Part shown: positions 1 through 10,504 of the stretch, piece by piece | Layout: every line of letters starts with the position of its first letter | Position numbering within the stretch: position 1 is the stretch's first letter | From: Owenia fusiformis | Lineage: Eukaryota; Annelida; Polychaeta; Sabellida; Oweniidae | Reading direction: 5' to 3' | Assembly (NCBI GenBank): GCA_903813345.2 | Contig: CAIIXF020000007.1 | Span: forward strand, 39,294,671 to 39,358,670 | Length of the DNA: 64,000 bases | Made by a program: the position numbers and the translations under genes | Notes under the pieces: model-generated | What the model was told of the DNA's origin: nothing | Seen by the model: the letters and a program-made list of their open reading frames with translations, nothing else | Databases searched by the model: none

Positions 1-1
1 G

Positions 2-1200
2 CCGAACTCTGCTCAAAAACAGCGATTGAAACAAGACTATATTTGTAAATGAAAGCAGTTTGACATTGTAAAGCGTCGCCAAAAACGCCACTACATGTAC
101 AAACGGCACCAGGAATTGATTCGTACTGTCACATCAGACCCAAGGACTTTTTGGAAGAAAATAGGCCAAATTGGAGTTAGTGCAGAGCGATCTAATAGCA
201 TCCCAATGGAAGTTTACAATGATAACGGGGATATAATATCCGACAGGGACAAAGTATTGCACAAATGGAAGTCTAATTTCGAATCATTATACACCGATAA
301 TTCCAACGAGGAATTCGATAATGACTTTTACACGGAAGCAAAGGATCGGTTAGCAAACAACAGCGTACCTAAGGTTAATCCAGACATAGACTCTAGCCTT
401 CTCAATACTGACATTTCGATATGTGAAATTGAGGCTGCATTTCGAGCAGCCAAGTTAGGAAAGGCTGCCAGCTTAGATAGGATACCTATGGAAGTTTTAC
501 TTAACGATCAATCAATGAGGTTTTGTACGTCGTTATTTAACTTTTGTTTCAAGCACAACTTAGTCCCCTCCGAGTGGAATAAATGTATCGTCCATCCAAT
601 CCCGAAAGGTGCGAGCACTGACCCCCGTGACCCATTAACGTTTCGTGGAATAACAGTTACGTCTTCTATTTGCAAATTGTATAGCTGGATTTTGAATGCT
701 CGACTTACCACTTTCTGCAAGGATAACAACCTAGTTCACGAAGAGCAAAATGGATTTATGAAGGGTAAAAGCTGCCAAGACCATATTTTTACTCTTTCGT
801 CCATAATCGACCATAGGATTAAACGTAAGCAGAGCACTTACGTTTGTTTCGTGGACGCGAGACGAGCCTACGACAAAATTGATAGGAATTTATTATGGTA
901 CAAGCTTAGCCAAATAGGCATATCTGGTCGCTTTATGGGCGCACTTCAAGCGATGTACAATGACGTAAGGAGTTGTGTGAGCATCAATGGACACTTAACT
1001 GAATCATTTGAGGTTGCATCCGGCCTTAAGCAGGGCTGTTTAACATCTTGTTTGCTCTTCAATCTATATATAAATGACCTTATCGATGATGTAAAATCTC
1101 TGAATTCGGGAGTCGACGTCAACGGAGAAAATTTTTCCATCCTTGTCTACGCTGACGATATAGCATTTATAGGCCCAAATGAAGAGGCAGTGCAACGTAT
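2..1200 (+). pseudogene. LINE reverse transcriptase, first part (RT fingers/palm), interrupted by solo LTR
   Basis: The frame is open from about base 53 to the LTR insertion at 1200; the first internal Met is at 95. Counting from that Met, RT motif A is FVDARRAYD (catalytic Asp about residue 254). Motif B is GLKQGC (from about residue 310), followed by LFNLYINDL. Motif C is YADD (residues 352-355), so all three catalytic aspartates are kept. The enzyme would copy the element RNA at a nicked target (target-primed reverse transcription). An in-frame TGA near base 50 separates this part from basic linker sequence upstream, so the visible Met is not a real start. The last native residues before the insertion are E-E-A-V-Q-R. 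The residues after 1200 are LTR sequence read through to a chance stop at 1267. Confidence 0.92.
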
Positions 1201-1780
1201 TGTAACAAATTTTCAACTTTTCAAAATTTCATTTATTTCATTTCTGGAGTCCAGTACCGTTTTCTAGTAGTTCAGACAGTTTAGACAGTAGGAAAGTGTT
1301 TCCCAGTCACAGTTGACAGCTTATATACTTACATGTATGTATAGAACACTTTAGGTGTACTGGGAATCGTGTAAACTACTCTTTTCTGGGAGATTTATTT
1401 TGTTTTCGTTTGTGTACATTTTCTCACCTCCTATTAGTGAGCTCTTTTGACCTACATTCAATTACTCGTTTTTCCTTGCAATTTCGCCATATTTAGAGCC
1501 AATGATGATTGGTTTTTGTTATATTTATTTAGTTTATATCTTAATCTAGCTAGTTAATTACAAGATATGTGTTCGTTTTGTGTTAAACAACGGAGATCGT
1601 GACTGCTAGGTGAAGCCAATTATTTTGCAAAAGTTCTGTCATCATTGCATCATAGTTATTTATTCTGCACTAGTGTTGTCCTGCCTGGGATTTTAGTGAC
1701 TGGCCAGGTATTGCATCAGCCCATTAATCACTGATAGGTTCGTGTGCAAAACCTAGTACATGTTACATACATGTCTGGGG

Positions 1781-1788
1781 TATAAATA
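1781..1788 (+). promoter_or_regulatory. TATA box of the LTR promoter
   Basis: TATAAATA in the context GGGGTATAAATAG. The same motif and flank are conserved in the second LTR copy (22568-22575) although surrounding sequence has diverged. This supports it as the U3 promoter, with transcription expected to start about 25-30 bases downstream. Confidence 0.6.
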
Positions 1789-2379
1789 GAGACGACCAGG
1801 TGACTCAGCAGGCATTTTTCTAGCTGGAACTGAGAGAGGACAGACCTGTGTGCCTCCAGGGATTGACGCTTGATGGACTTAGGCTAATTCTACGCATATA
1901 CCTGATGGACTTAAAAAAGATTTTCATCACATATATTGAGGGACTTAGATGATTTTACCCTGATGTACCAAGAGGATCTTAGGCAGATTCTACATATACT
2001 GAGAGGCACTTAAGAGGAAATAACCTGTGGTACTTAGATATTACCCTGGTATACTTAGAGGATCTTAGGCAGATTCGAGAAACCCGTTGAGGGACTTGGA
2101 GGATTTTACCCAGAGGTATTTCGAGGATCTTGAGACAGATTCAATACACCTGTAGATGGACTTAGCAGATTTTTAGGTAGATGCACCTAGAGGATATAAT
2201 CTAGAGGATTATTCGCATATATTGAGGGACTTAGCCAATATTCATCATAGTTGCCTGGAGTTTGATGCCCAGAGGAACTTAAGGAATATTCACGCATATA
2301 TTGAGGGACTTAGCCAATATTCACCATAGTTGCCTGGAGTTTTATGCCCAGAGGAACTTAAGGAATATTCACGCATATG

Positions 2380-3660
2380 TTGAGAGACTTAGAATATTCA
2401 TAGCTGGCTAGAGGAACTTTGTAGATTTCCTACATCTACAACTTGATGAACTGAGAATATTACCAGCTTGATAGACTTAGAATATTCACTGCTGGCTAGA
2501 GGAACTTTGTAAATTTCCCACATTTACAGTTTGATGGACTTAGAATATTCGTCAACTTGGTGGACTTAGAATATTCATAGCTGGCTAGAGGAACTTTGTA
2601 GATTTCCTACATCTACAACTTGATGAACTTAGAATATTACCAGCTTGAGGGACTTAGAATATTCACCAGCTTGAGGGACTTAGAATATTCATAGCTGGCT
2701 AGAGGAACTTTGTAGATTTCCTACATCTACAACTTGATGAACTTAGAATATTACCAGCTTGAGGGACTTAGAATATTCATCGCTGATTAGAGGAACTTTG
2801 TAGATTTCCTATATCTATAACTTGGTGGACTTAGAATATTCGCCAGCTTGAGGGACTTAGAATATTCATCGCTGATTAGAGGAACTTTGTAGATTTCCTA
2901 TATCTATAACTCATTTGATGAACTTAGAATATTACCAGCTTGAGGGACTTAGAATATTCATCGCTGATTAGAGGAACTTTGTAGATTTCATATATCTATA
3001 ACTTGGTGGACTTAGAATATTCGCCAGCTTGAGGGACTTAGAATATTCATCTCTACCTAGAGGAACTTTGTAGATTTCCTATATCTACAACTTGATGAAC
3101 TTAGAATATTACCAGCTTGAGGGACTTAGAATATTCACTGCTGGTTAGAGGAACTTTGTAGATTTCACACATCTATAACTTGATGGACTTAGAATATTCA
3201 CAAGCTTGAGGGACTTAGAATATTCATCGCTGATTAGAGGAACTTTGTAGATTTCCTATATCTATAACTTGGTGGACTTAGAATATTCGCCAGCTTGAGG
3301 GACTTAGAATATTCATCTCTACCTAGAGGAACTTTGTAGATTTCACACATCTATAACTTGATGAACTTAGATTATATCGTCAACTTGGTGGACTTAGAAT
3401 ATTCATCGCTTATCTGAAGAACTTAGCAGATTCCATACATCTTCAGTTTGATAGACTTAGAATATTCACAACTCATTTGATGAACGTAGATTATATCGTC
3501 AACTTGGTGGACTTAGAATATTTATCGCTTGTCTGAAGAACTTAGCAGATTCCATACATCTTCAGTTGATAGACTTAGAATATTCACAACTCATTTGATG
3601 AACTTAGATATCTTCAACTTGGTGGACTTAGAATAGGCATCGCTCAGCTGATGAAAAACT
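2380..3660 (+). repeat. Minisatellite inside the LTR, unit about 87-93 bp
   Basis: More than twenty copies of the core CTTAGAATATT recur. It sits in a higher unit that alternates 'gagggacttagaatattc', 'gaggaactttgtagattt' and 'atctataacttg'. Unit starts at 2764, 2851, 2944, 3031, 3118, 3208 and 3295 give periods of 87-93. A looser version of the repeat extends back to about 1870. The second LTR copy keeps related GAACTTAGAATATT units at 22660-22900. Confidence 0.85.
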
Positions 3661-3940
3661 ATATTAGTGATGAACACTTTTATATATAGATAAATATACA
3701 AGTATAATTGCATAAAGGACTTATAATTAGTACCTCTGAAACTGAAACTTAGTATCAATTGTTGATTTGTGTTGTATTATTTTGAGGCGGATGAAGCCAG
3801 AATATATGTTGTTAATTTTATATTAAATATTGTGTCTTTTTATTCATGCGTACATTTAATGTGTACCAAGTATCCTACGAAGTAACCTGGTCTGATTAAT
3901 AACAACATCCACACTACCACAAATTAGGCCAGACGTTACA

Positions 3941-5133
3941 GTATGTTGGATGTATTACGCGCATGGTGCATTAAATGGAGAATGTCATTAAATACTTCGA
4001 AAACGAATGTGGTGCACTTTCGACCAAAGTCCGTACCCCAAACTAACTTCGCATTTAAATTTGATAATCATGACATCAACGTTAAACCATCGTACAAATA
4101 TCTTGGACTCAGTTTCAACGAACACTTGGATTATTCTCTCATGGCGAAAGCAATAGCTCAATCTGCCAGTCGTGCGTTGGGTCTTCTAACAGCAAAGTAT
4201 AAGTCCTTTGGAGGCCTCCCTTATAAGTGCTACACGAGATTATACGATTGCCTAGTGCGACCAATACTGGAGTACGGTGCTGAGGTATGGGGACTTAAGC
4301 AACATTCCTGCATTAATGCTGTGTTTCACAGAGCATGTAGAATTTTTCTTGGAGTTGGGAAATACACACCAAATCTTGCAGTGAGAGCAGAAATGGGATG
4401 GCATCCCCCCTACGAACGGCAGATCCGGTAAGCGACTCGATACAGAGATCGCTGCGAAGCCCTTGAGCGCAATAGGATACCTCGCCGTATTTACAAGTGG
4501 AACCAAGATTATGCCTCTCCTAGAACCAAGAACTGGTATTACAACCTGCATCATATTATAACCAGTGATCTCTCACTTCCGTTTGATTCTCCACTTGGCC
4601 ACGTATCTGCCGAACTAGAGGCAATTGTCTTCCAAAGCTGGCAACAAACCATTTGGAACGACGGAAACCGCCCAGCAGGCCAAGGAAATAAGTTAAGAAC
4701 ATACAGAACTTTCAAGCTGGATTTACAACCGGAATTCTACCTAGCATCTCATATTTCCATTCGCGACCGGAAAGCATTAGCCTCTTTGAGATGTGGCGTT
4801 GCTCCGCTACGTTTGGAAACGGGGCGTTACGAACGACTGTCAGTTCCAGAGAGACTGTGTTATTTTTGTGATGTTAATGCCATTGAAAATGAACACCATT
4901 TCTTGTTAAAATGTCCGTTTTATTCTAGTATCAGAAATGATTTATTTTCCAAGGTTCAGAATAAAATTACAAACTTTCAAAGACTTACTGACGATGAGAA
5001 GTTCTATATCTTGATGTCAAATCATGAGATTGCTGTTTATGTGGCAAAGGCCTGTGGCCAAATGTTTAAAAAAGAGAACATAAACTGTACAGTTAATTTT
5101 GATGAATATCGTTTTATACATAGTGTCTTATAG
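3941..5133 (+). pseudogene. LINE reverse transcriptase, second part (thumb and C-terminal Cys-rich domain)
   Basis: This is the direct continuation of the RT frame after the LTR. It begins M-L-D-V-L-R-A-W-C and runs into the conserved W-R-M-S-L-N-x-x-K-T segment, then YKYLG, which marks the end of the RT palm/thumb. One TAA at 4429-4431 breaks the frame. Beyond it the same frame stays open to 5133. The C-terminal part holds a zinc-knuckle-like cluster, C-Y-F-C followed by H-H-F-L-L-K-C-P, a common terminal domain of CR1/L2/Jockey-group LINEs that probably binds RNA. No frameshift is visible, so the stop is a point mutation in an otherwise coherent ORF. Confidence 0.9.
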
Positions 5134-5249
5134 GCCGAACACGGCCTGGGGTAAGAATATTGAATGCTTTTAATACGTTTGAATTTTATTACCATTTGTA
5201 TTTTAGCTACATGTTTGTATTAATATATGCCCAGGACACTTTAATAAAT

Positions 5250-5277
5250 TTTACAAATACAAATACAAATACAAAAT
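5250..5277 (+). repeat. LINE 3' tail, (ACAAAT)n
   Basis: Four consecutive ACAAAT/ACAAAA-type units follow an AATAAA at the end of the 3' UTR. This marks the 3' boundary of the LINE. Confidence 0.7.
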
Positions 5278-6055
5278 ACTGTAGAATAAGATGAGTTGAG
5301 ATGTAGGCAATTGCTATGTATGTAATCTCATCAGATTTTACATATGAAATGGGTGCCTCGATATTCAAGTTATATTTAATTAGATTGGACACAAATGATC
5401 TCGATACGTACATAGATTTGTGTCAAACATATCCTTGCATTCGACCCACTATATCATATTTATCTCGATCGAACTTGATATAGTGCAAAAAAATCCTTTA
5501 CGGAACGACCTACCTAGACTTTGATATTTCACGTTTGGATGTACGTAAACCGGGAGATAAGTAGAACAATATGACGTCACATCCTGAGAAAAACCTGCGT
5601 GCGCCTTCCCGTTCGCGGTTTACGTTGTAAAAAGTAGTGTTGCTTAACCTCTTTAATGAAAATTGTTCCGGACGTGTTTTTTTCAAACGATTTAGACGTA
5701 TTTTTAAGAGCATGGAATACGACATTCGTTAGAGTGGACCAAAAAGGTAAGAATATTTTATATTTTACAAACTAACATTACTTGACTTCTACCTAATGTG
5801 TTCTTTTTCATACCCACATATCTATTTTGGCAATCATTCCATCATACTTCATACTACTCACATTCCAAAGTGCCAGAAATATGTACTAAATTTGCATTTA
5901 GTGTTATTTAATTAAGTTGAAACGTTTTATCCATTCAACAACGTGGAATAATATTCACTACTCTAAAGAAGCTGGGTTGGACAAAATGTTAGTTTGGTCA
6001 TTATTGAAATATTGATTGTTTTCTATATCTTGAGATGTAGATGATGATAGCAGCA
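5278..6055. other. Intergenic; possible plus-strand promoter/5' exon at 5530-5752
   Basis: No coding region recognised. A less AT-rich patch at 5500-5750 contains TGACGTCA (about 5571-5578), the palindromic CREB/ATF site. It also has an inverted pair ACGTAAACCG / CGGTTTACGT (about 5539 and 5616), and ends at a good splice donor, CAAAAAG|GTAAGA, near 5749. This could be an untranslated first exon of a plus-strand gene, but no downstream exon was found. Confidence 0.22.
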
Positions 6056-6489
6056 TAATAACGCACATGCGAGTAAGTAGTTACCAGTTTCACCACTAGG
6101 TGGCTCGTTCGGGTCAGATAGCACGGCGGATATAGTAGAAAGTTCCCTTTAACTTAAATCAAATCTGTTTTAGTGGTTTTGTTTTCGTATCACCCTTATG
6201 TTTCTAATACTTATGCAAATTAAAATATCTCCAGTAAAAGAAAATGTTATCTGTCTAATACAAGAAAAATTATTTCAGTTTTTTTGATTTTGTAACGTGG
6301 GGTCTATGGGGAATCAACCCGAACTAGGAAAAAAATTAAATTTTCAAAGTTTATGGACAATATGAAACCATATTTCGAGATGTACTTTTACATGTACTTG
6401 GTATATTTCAAATATGACAACACTTTGACTGAATTTCGAATATTTAATGACGTAAGTAAAGATTATTTCTACTCGCATTTAGTCTATTA
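6056..6489. mobile_element. MITE family A, copy 1 (about 430 bp)
   Basis: The terminal inverted repeats share TAATA...ATGCGAGTA at the left end and TACTCGCAT...TATTA at the right end. A second copy is at 21326-21767 and a fragment at 42805-42925. TA at both edges suggests a Tc1/mariner-type target duplication. No coding capacity. The body includes the conserved phrases 'ggtctatggggaatcaaccc' and 'tcgggtcagatagca'. Confidence 0.8.
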
Positions 6490-6727
6490 GTTTGTCTAAA
6501 CTCATGTTTTGAGGGTGACTGAATAAGATATTGTTAAAATATACAATACTAACTTATTATATAGAGTGCTTAATTGCAACTTAGTGTATTTTATGATTGA
6601 AATATCGCATTTATTCAGATATCAAGCTTGTAAGCTTTTGTTAAATGAATATTACTGACTAATTAACTAAATTAAGTTTTTTTATTGATTTAATTATGTA
6701 TGCAAATAAGGGCAGCCATTATTGAAT
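6490..6727. other. AT-rich spacer
   Basis: Nothing recognisable between MITE A and the tandem duplication that follows. Confidence 0.5.
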
Positions 6728-7245
6728 GATACTTCAAGAAAAGCCGGAGACTGCTGAAGATTTTCTTGGCAAACGAAGTTGGCCGAGGGTACAACGAATG
6801 GAAAGAGGACGTCTCTAATTTGACGAAAAGATAGGCTCGGCATTCTCGGTCAAATTGAATCGGCAAAATTCGGTTTTATGGCTAACCTTCGGCTGCATGG
6901 CCGAACCTCGATTGAATGGCCCAAACTCGATTGAATGGAAAATATGCTGTCCCGTTGTCGACTTTTTGGCTTGCAACCAAAGATACCTCAAGAAAAGCCG
7001 GAGACTGCCGAAGATTTTCTTGGCAAAGAAGTTGGTCGAGGGTACAACAAATGGGAAAAGGACGTCTCTAATTGGTCAAAAAGAGAGGCTTAGCATTCTC
7101 CGTCAGATTGAATCGGCGAAATTCGTTTGTATAGGTTACCTTCGGTTGTATGGCTTACCTTTGGCTGCTTGTGCACGTGCATGGGCTAACGCCTTTTGAA
7201 GTGAAGATGCTGTCCCGCTTCCAACTATTTCTGCAGAAGAAATTG
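6728..7245 (+). repeat. 254-bp tandem duplication, two diverged units
   Basis: Unit 1 starts at 6728 and unit 2 at 6982, both with 'gatac(t/c)tcaagaaaagccgg'. One frame of unit 2 reads a coherent acidic stretch, QEKPETAEDFLGKEVGRGY, before a stop. The unit may therefore derive from coding sequence. Its 3' part leads into the recombinase-like fragment that follows. Confidence 0.75.
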
Positions 7246-7569
7246 ATAGAATCCATTGGAATATTCATTCAGACAACACAAGAAAGGCAAACAAAAAGAT
7301 CAGCTAAGATCTTTCAAGATTGGATATCTAGCAAAGACGATGTGATTGATTTGGAAAACGTATCAAAATCGACATTGAATGAAAAATTGAACCAGTTTTA
7401 TTTGGAGGCAGAATCAATCGAGGGAGAACACTATAAATCCTCAACATTTCAAAGTATAAGACATGGAATAAATTGTCATCTTCAGAACATAAGACAGGAT
7501 GACATTGACATTATTCATGGCATTGAATTTAAGAGTTCATGCTTAACTTTTACCAAGGAGATAGACCAC
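7210..7569 (+). pseudogene. Crypton-like tyrosine recombinase, N-terminal fragment, frameshifted
   Basis: The deduced protein has the pattern of the N-terminal (core-binding, SAM-like) domain of Crypton/KIAA1958-type tyrosine recombinases common in invertebrate genomes. It runs from AKIFQDWI through LNQFYLEAE, YKSSTFQSIRHGI and CHL to IDIIHGIEFKSS and FTKEI. Just upstream, a different frame carries PTISAEEIDRI...NTRKANK, which fits the usual start of this domain, so a frameshift lies near 7297. The catalytic domain (R...HxxR...Y) is absent: coding similarity stops at about 7569, just before a TIR element. Such enzymes cut and rejoin DNA through a tyrosine-linked intermediate, but this remnant cannot. 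The family call is from memory of the motif pattern. Confidence 0.6.
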
Positions 7570-7579
7570 GGTGTCCTAC

Positions 7580-8790
7580 CCAAACGCTCTGACATGCATG
7601 ACGGAGCGTTTCATTCACGCGGAAACGCTGCGGAGTGAAAAAAATGGCGGCTAATGAAGATCCCACTATGACCGTAAGTATTGTTCACTCGTTTCTCTTA
7701 CATATCATATGTTATGGTGACATATTATGTACCATTCGATGAACAATACCCTGATCAAAGATCTTATTTATTCAACTTCTGGTGGTAAACTGTCATTTGC
7801 TTGATCAAAGCTCCGTAGTGTAGATCGAACGTATCTGAAGTTGACGAATTGACCACAAATTACGAATTAAACTAGTATTTATATGAAATGTCAATCTTTC
7901 TGTCAAAGTAGTACATCACAAAATTGTAAATTCTCATTTTCTAAAATCCCAGTCCAAATCCATCACTTGTTCTCGAGAAATCGCTTGTTTTCCTCGAAAC
8001 GCTCCGTCGATTTAGGACGCAATTTTAGAAACGCTCTTACCATTTTGTTTTGATATTATTTTCCATTTATTAGAGAAGAGTTCGGAATCGAATCTATCCC
8101 TCAAAAACGTGTTGTACTTGTTAGGCAAATTGAAACGTCCCAACCTGGTGGTGCTAAACGTGCAACTAGCCGAGCTAAGCCTACATTAGATGATGTTATG
8201 CCTACATGTGTGCTAAAACTATTGACAAATAACAAAAACTTTATATGTGAATTAATCTTTCTTCTTTTGATGCCAATGGGTAAAACAGATCTTTCTCTTC
8301 CTGAAAAAGGAAAGTCAAGCTATATATTCCCTAAACAGATCTAGACTACCGCACCGTTTCCAGTTCACTGTACGTGTTAATCAGGTCGCAGCGTTTCTTA
8401 AATATGAGAATGTCAGCATTTTTAAGACTGGATTTTAGGTCACCGAATCACAATTACGATAATGTGTGGTGTGTTGAAGCATTGAAATTTGACCAAAAAA
8501 TACGTTGGTGGTCCAATCTTGGCTCAGCCAATCACATGTCTCGACAAAAGGCGTTTTGACCTGTAGAATGACAAATACGTTTATGAATTTTGATAACTAC
8601 ACTTCTTCATACAGCTCTTCCTTATTACTTCAAACGTCAACAGCCAGCCAAGTACAAAATCGAATGGTTTACTCGAAATAAGTAACTCATACCTCTTATT
8701 CCCATCTTTGGGGAAATCGTCAGACTCCGGAGCGTTTCTTTGTTTAGTTTCAGTAATGAAACGCTCCGTCGTGCACGTAAAAGCGTTTGG
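7580..8790. mobile_element. 1.2-kb inverted-repeat element with clustered AAACGCT motifs
   Basis: The left end is CCAAACGCT and the right end its reverse complement AGCGTTTGG. The TIRs match over 36 positions with four differences and contain GACGGAGCGTTTCATT. AAACGCT occurs about nine times between 7580 and 8790 on both strands, including GAAACGCTCCG at 7606, 7996, 8729 and 8757. This is the pattern of subterminal transposase-binding sites. I could not find a clear target duplication or a transposase, so it is probably non-autonomous. It lies just after the recombinase remnant. Confidence 0.65.
7644..7673 (+). CDS. Possible short first coding exon within the 1.2-kb element
   Basis: ATGGCGGCTAATGAAGATCC in a good Kozak context (AAAAAATGG) reads M-A-A-N-E-D-P-T-M-T and stops exactly at a consensus donor, ACC|GTAAGTA. 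A candidate acceptor (TTTCCATTTATTAG) at about 8072 leads into a stretch open in two frames, but neither joins in phase convincingly. It may be a captured gene start, a remnant transposase exon, or chance around a YY1-like ATGGCGG motif. Confidence 0.22.
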
Positions 8791-9643
8791 CTTGGACTCC
8801 GTGTAGACGTCCTTGCTTTTACCAATCCTCTTTCCCACATGACCAATACTATGAGTATGAACACAATGGTTCCATTTCATTGACCCATTGCAATGTTACA
8901 ATTAATTTTAATGTTAGCATGAAACCTTAAATCAAAATACTACATTTTGGGAGTTGATATTCATGACTATACAATTTGGTAGTTGATATTTATTTATTGT
9001 TATATTGTCAGAAGAAATATAAATATATTTCAATGTTAACATATGACTTATTTAATTACAGAAGATGTTATGAGAGTGATATAATATAAAACAAATATTT
9101 CATTCTATTTTCGGTAAATACCCGTGACACTTTCACAAGATGATATTCCACTAGCCAATCACTTGTGAAAGATGCACAGATATTCGCCTCCATAGAATTA
9201 AATATTTGTATAATATCACATGTTAGGCTCTATATTTACTGATTTATGAAAAATATTTTAAAATAAATAAAGCCACCCGAGATGACAGAATTTTTTTTTC
9301 TAAAAAACTTGAGCTTCAAACACAATTTACTCTTACTCACTTGTTTGGTACATACATAAAATAATTGTGTTATATTTTGATGCATATATATTCTCAATTT
9401 TGTAAATTATATGCATATTAAGATGGAAAACTGACTAAAATTAGCCCGCAAAATCGAAAAATAAAAATTATTTCTACAAAACTAATGAAGATATGGTTAT
9501 AATGTTCTGCAGACATCTGAAAAACATGTTCGGGAATTTCCAGAAAAAAATTCATTGATATGCTAGATTGTCAAGTAAATAATAAAAGACAATTGAGCTG
9601 TAGAAGCTCTATCCCCTCAAGTACAATTATGCGTATAGATTAC
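8791..9643. other. Intergenic / 3' side of the collagen-TSP1 gene; one foldback sequence
   Basis: AT-rich. An imperfect inverted repeat of about 50-bp arms lies at 9089-9140 and 9155-9220, closing on CTTTCACAAG / CTTGTGAAAG. No further exon of the minus-strand gene is recognised here, so its 3' end is either farther left or lost. Confidence 0.45.
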
Positions 9644-9805
9644 CTCGACATATTTGTGTGTTACACGATACTGGCCTTGTTTCTGTAACTGTGCCAGATA
9701 CACATTGAGTGTAATTTCTGGTTCTTGTCAGCAGACGTGTCCCATTATTACATGATTTACTACACGGACCACTGCTCCATGCTGACCAATCTGTCCATTG
9801 ACAAC
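9644..9805 (-). CDS. Thrombospondin type 1 (TSP1) exon of the collagen/TSP1 gene
   Basis: This 162-bp exon encodes 54 residues forming one complete TSP1 repeat. It has the W-T-D-W-S-A-W tryptophan ladder (a C-mannosylation site), GPCSKSCNNGTR, then TRTR, and six cysteines in TSP1 order ending in VSCNTQIC. The acceptor is CTTTTCCCAG|GTTG and the donor CGAG|GTAATC. Both introns are phase 1, so the exon is symmetric, as expected for a shuffled extracellular module. Read with the collagen exon (11379-12153), the junction codon becomes Ser just before the first Cys of the TSP1 domain, in perfect frame. TSP1 domains bind matrix components and receptors. Its donor predicts at least one more exon to the left, which I did not find. 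Confidence 0.88.
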
Positions 9806-9817
9806 CTGGGAAAAGAC

Positions 9818-10504
9818 CACGTGCAGTATGGCAAGTGATTTTAGACGGTCATATCTTTCATCATGAGTACTTTCCGGGCATAAATACAGTGATTTTCATC
9901 AAAGCAATATGTTTACTTTCAATTGAAGTTGCCCCATGATGATAAAAATATCAATCGAACAATTCGAAAAATCATAAATATGGACCCCACGTCAACATTT
10001 TTTTCAAAATGTTGAACTTATTTGTTCAAAAGAGGATCTTCTTTTTTAAAATTTTATTGCATGAAAAGATTATTCAACAATGGGTCTAAAACATCTTCAA
10101 AAGTAGAATGGTATTTCAAGTCCAAAGTCATGCTGAAAACAATGGATAGCACGAGTCTTTCCTATGGGAAAACAACATGAGAAATGTGCAGTTTTTAACT
10201 TTATCGCATTTCAATACCCATCCCCTTTTCAGCAGTTATTAATATAGTGTAGAAGAAACTTTTGATATATCTAAATTGAGAAAAACAAGATCCTCTTTTT
10301 AGAAAATTAGCCTTATATTTCTAAAAAAAGTGACAAGGTGGGGTCCTAATCCATAATTTTTCAGAGAGTTGAATTGATATTTTACTATCATGGGGACTTT
10401 ACTTTAAAGAAAACATGTTGTTTCAATGAAAACCAATGTATTGATATCCAGAAATGACTTATGGTGAAAGATGACTGACTAAAATCACTTGCCATATTCC
10501 ACAT
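9818..10504. mobile_element. Foldback/MITE with about 240-bp imperfect terminal inverted repeats
   Basis: The left arm (9818-10060) starts GTGCAGTATGGCAAGTG. The right arm (about 10265-10504) ends CACTTGCCATATTCCAC. The arms keep 'gattttag', 'ccccatgat', 'ggaccccac' and 'aagaggatctt' in inverted order. It lies in the collagen gene intron, only about a dozen bases upstream of the TSP1 acceptor tract, and touches the MITE at 10505. Confidence 0.75.

Larger units (their letters stand above)
1201..3940 (+). mobile_element. Solo LTR, 2,740 bp, with 4-bp target site duplication
   Basis: The ends are TGTAAC (1201) and GTTACA (3940), a perfect 6-bp inverted pair with the canonical TG...CA termini of an LTR. 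GTAT occurs on both sides (1197-1200 and 3941-3944), and deleting the LTR plus one GTAT joins the LINE frame exactly. A TATA box lies at 1781, giving a putative U3 of about 600 bp. Most of the rest is a minisatellite (about 2380-3660). No internal retrotransposon genes are present, so this is what remains after LTR-LTR recombination. The 4-bp duplication suits a Gypsy-type element, but with no PBS or pol the superfamily is unproven. A second degraded copy starts at 17847. Confidence 0.88.
1..5277 (+). mobile_element. Non-LTR retrotransposon (LINE), 5'-truncated by the window edge
   Basis: The element enters from the left edge, so its endonuclease region is not visible. It carries a reverse transcriptase, a thumb/C-terminal region and a CCHC-like cysteine cluster, then a 3' UTR of about 145 bases. 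It ends in a short tandem tail, (ACAAAT)n, at about 5250-5277. A tail of short repeats rather than poly(A) is typical of CR1/L2/RTE-like LINEs, but I cannot fix the clade. A 2.74-kb solo LTR (1201-3940) is nested in the ORF. Besides that insertion I see two stops: a TGA near base 50, upstream of the RT domain, and a TAA at 4429-4431. The element is dead but not very old. Confidence 0.9.

Noticed and set aside
1870-3660. CRISPR-like array
   Set aside because: Eukaryotic LTR minisatellite; units are contiguous and diverged, with no constant repeat/unique spacer pattern.
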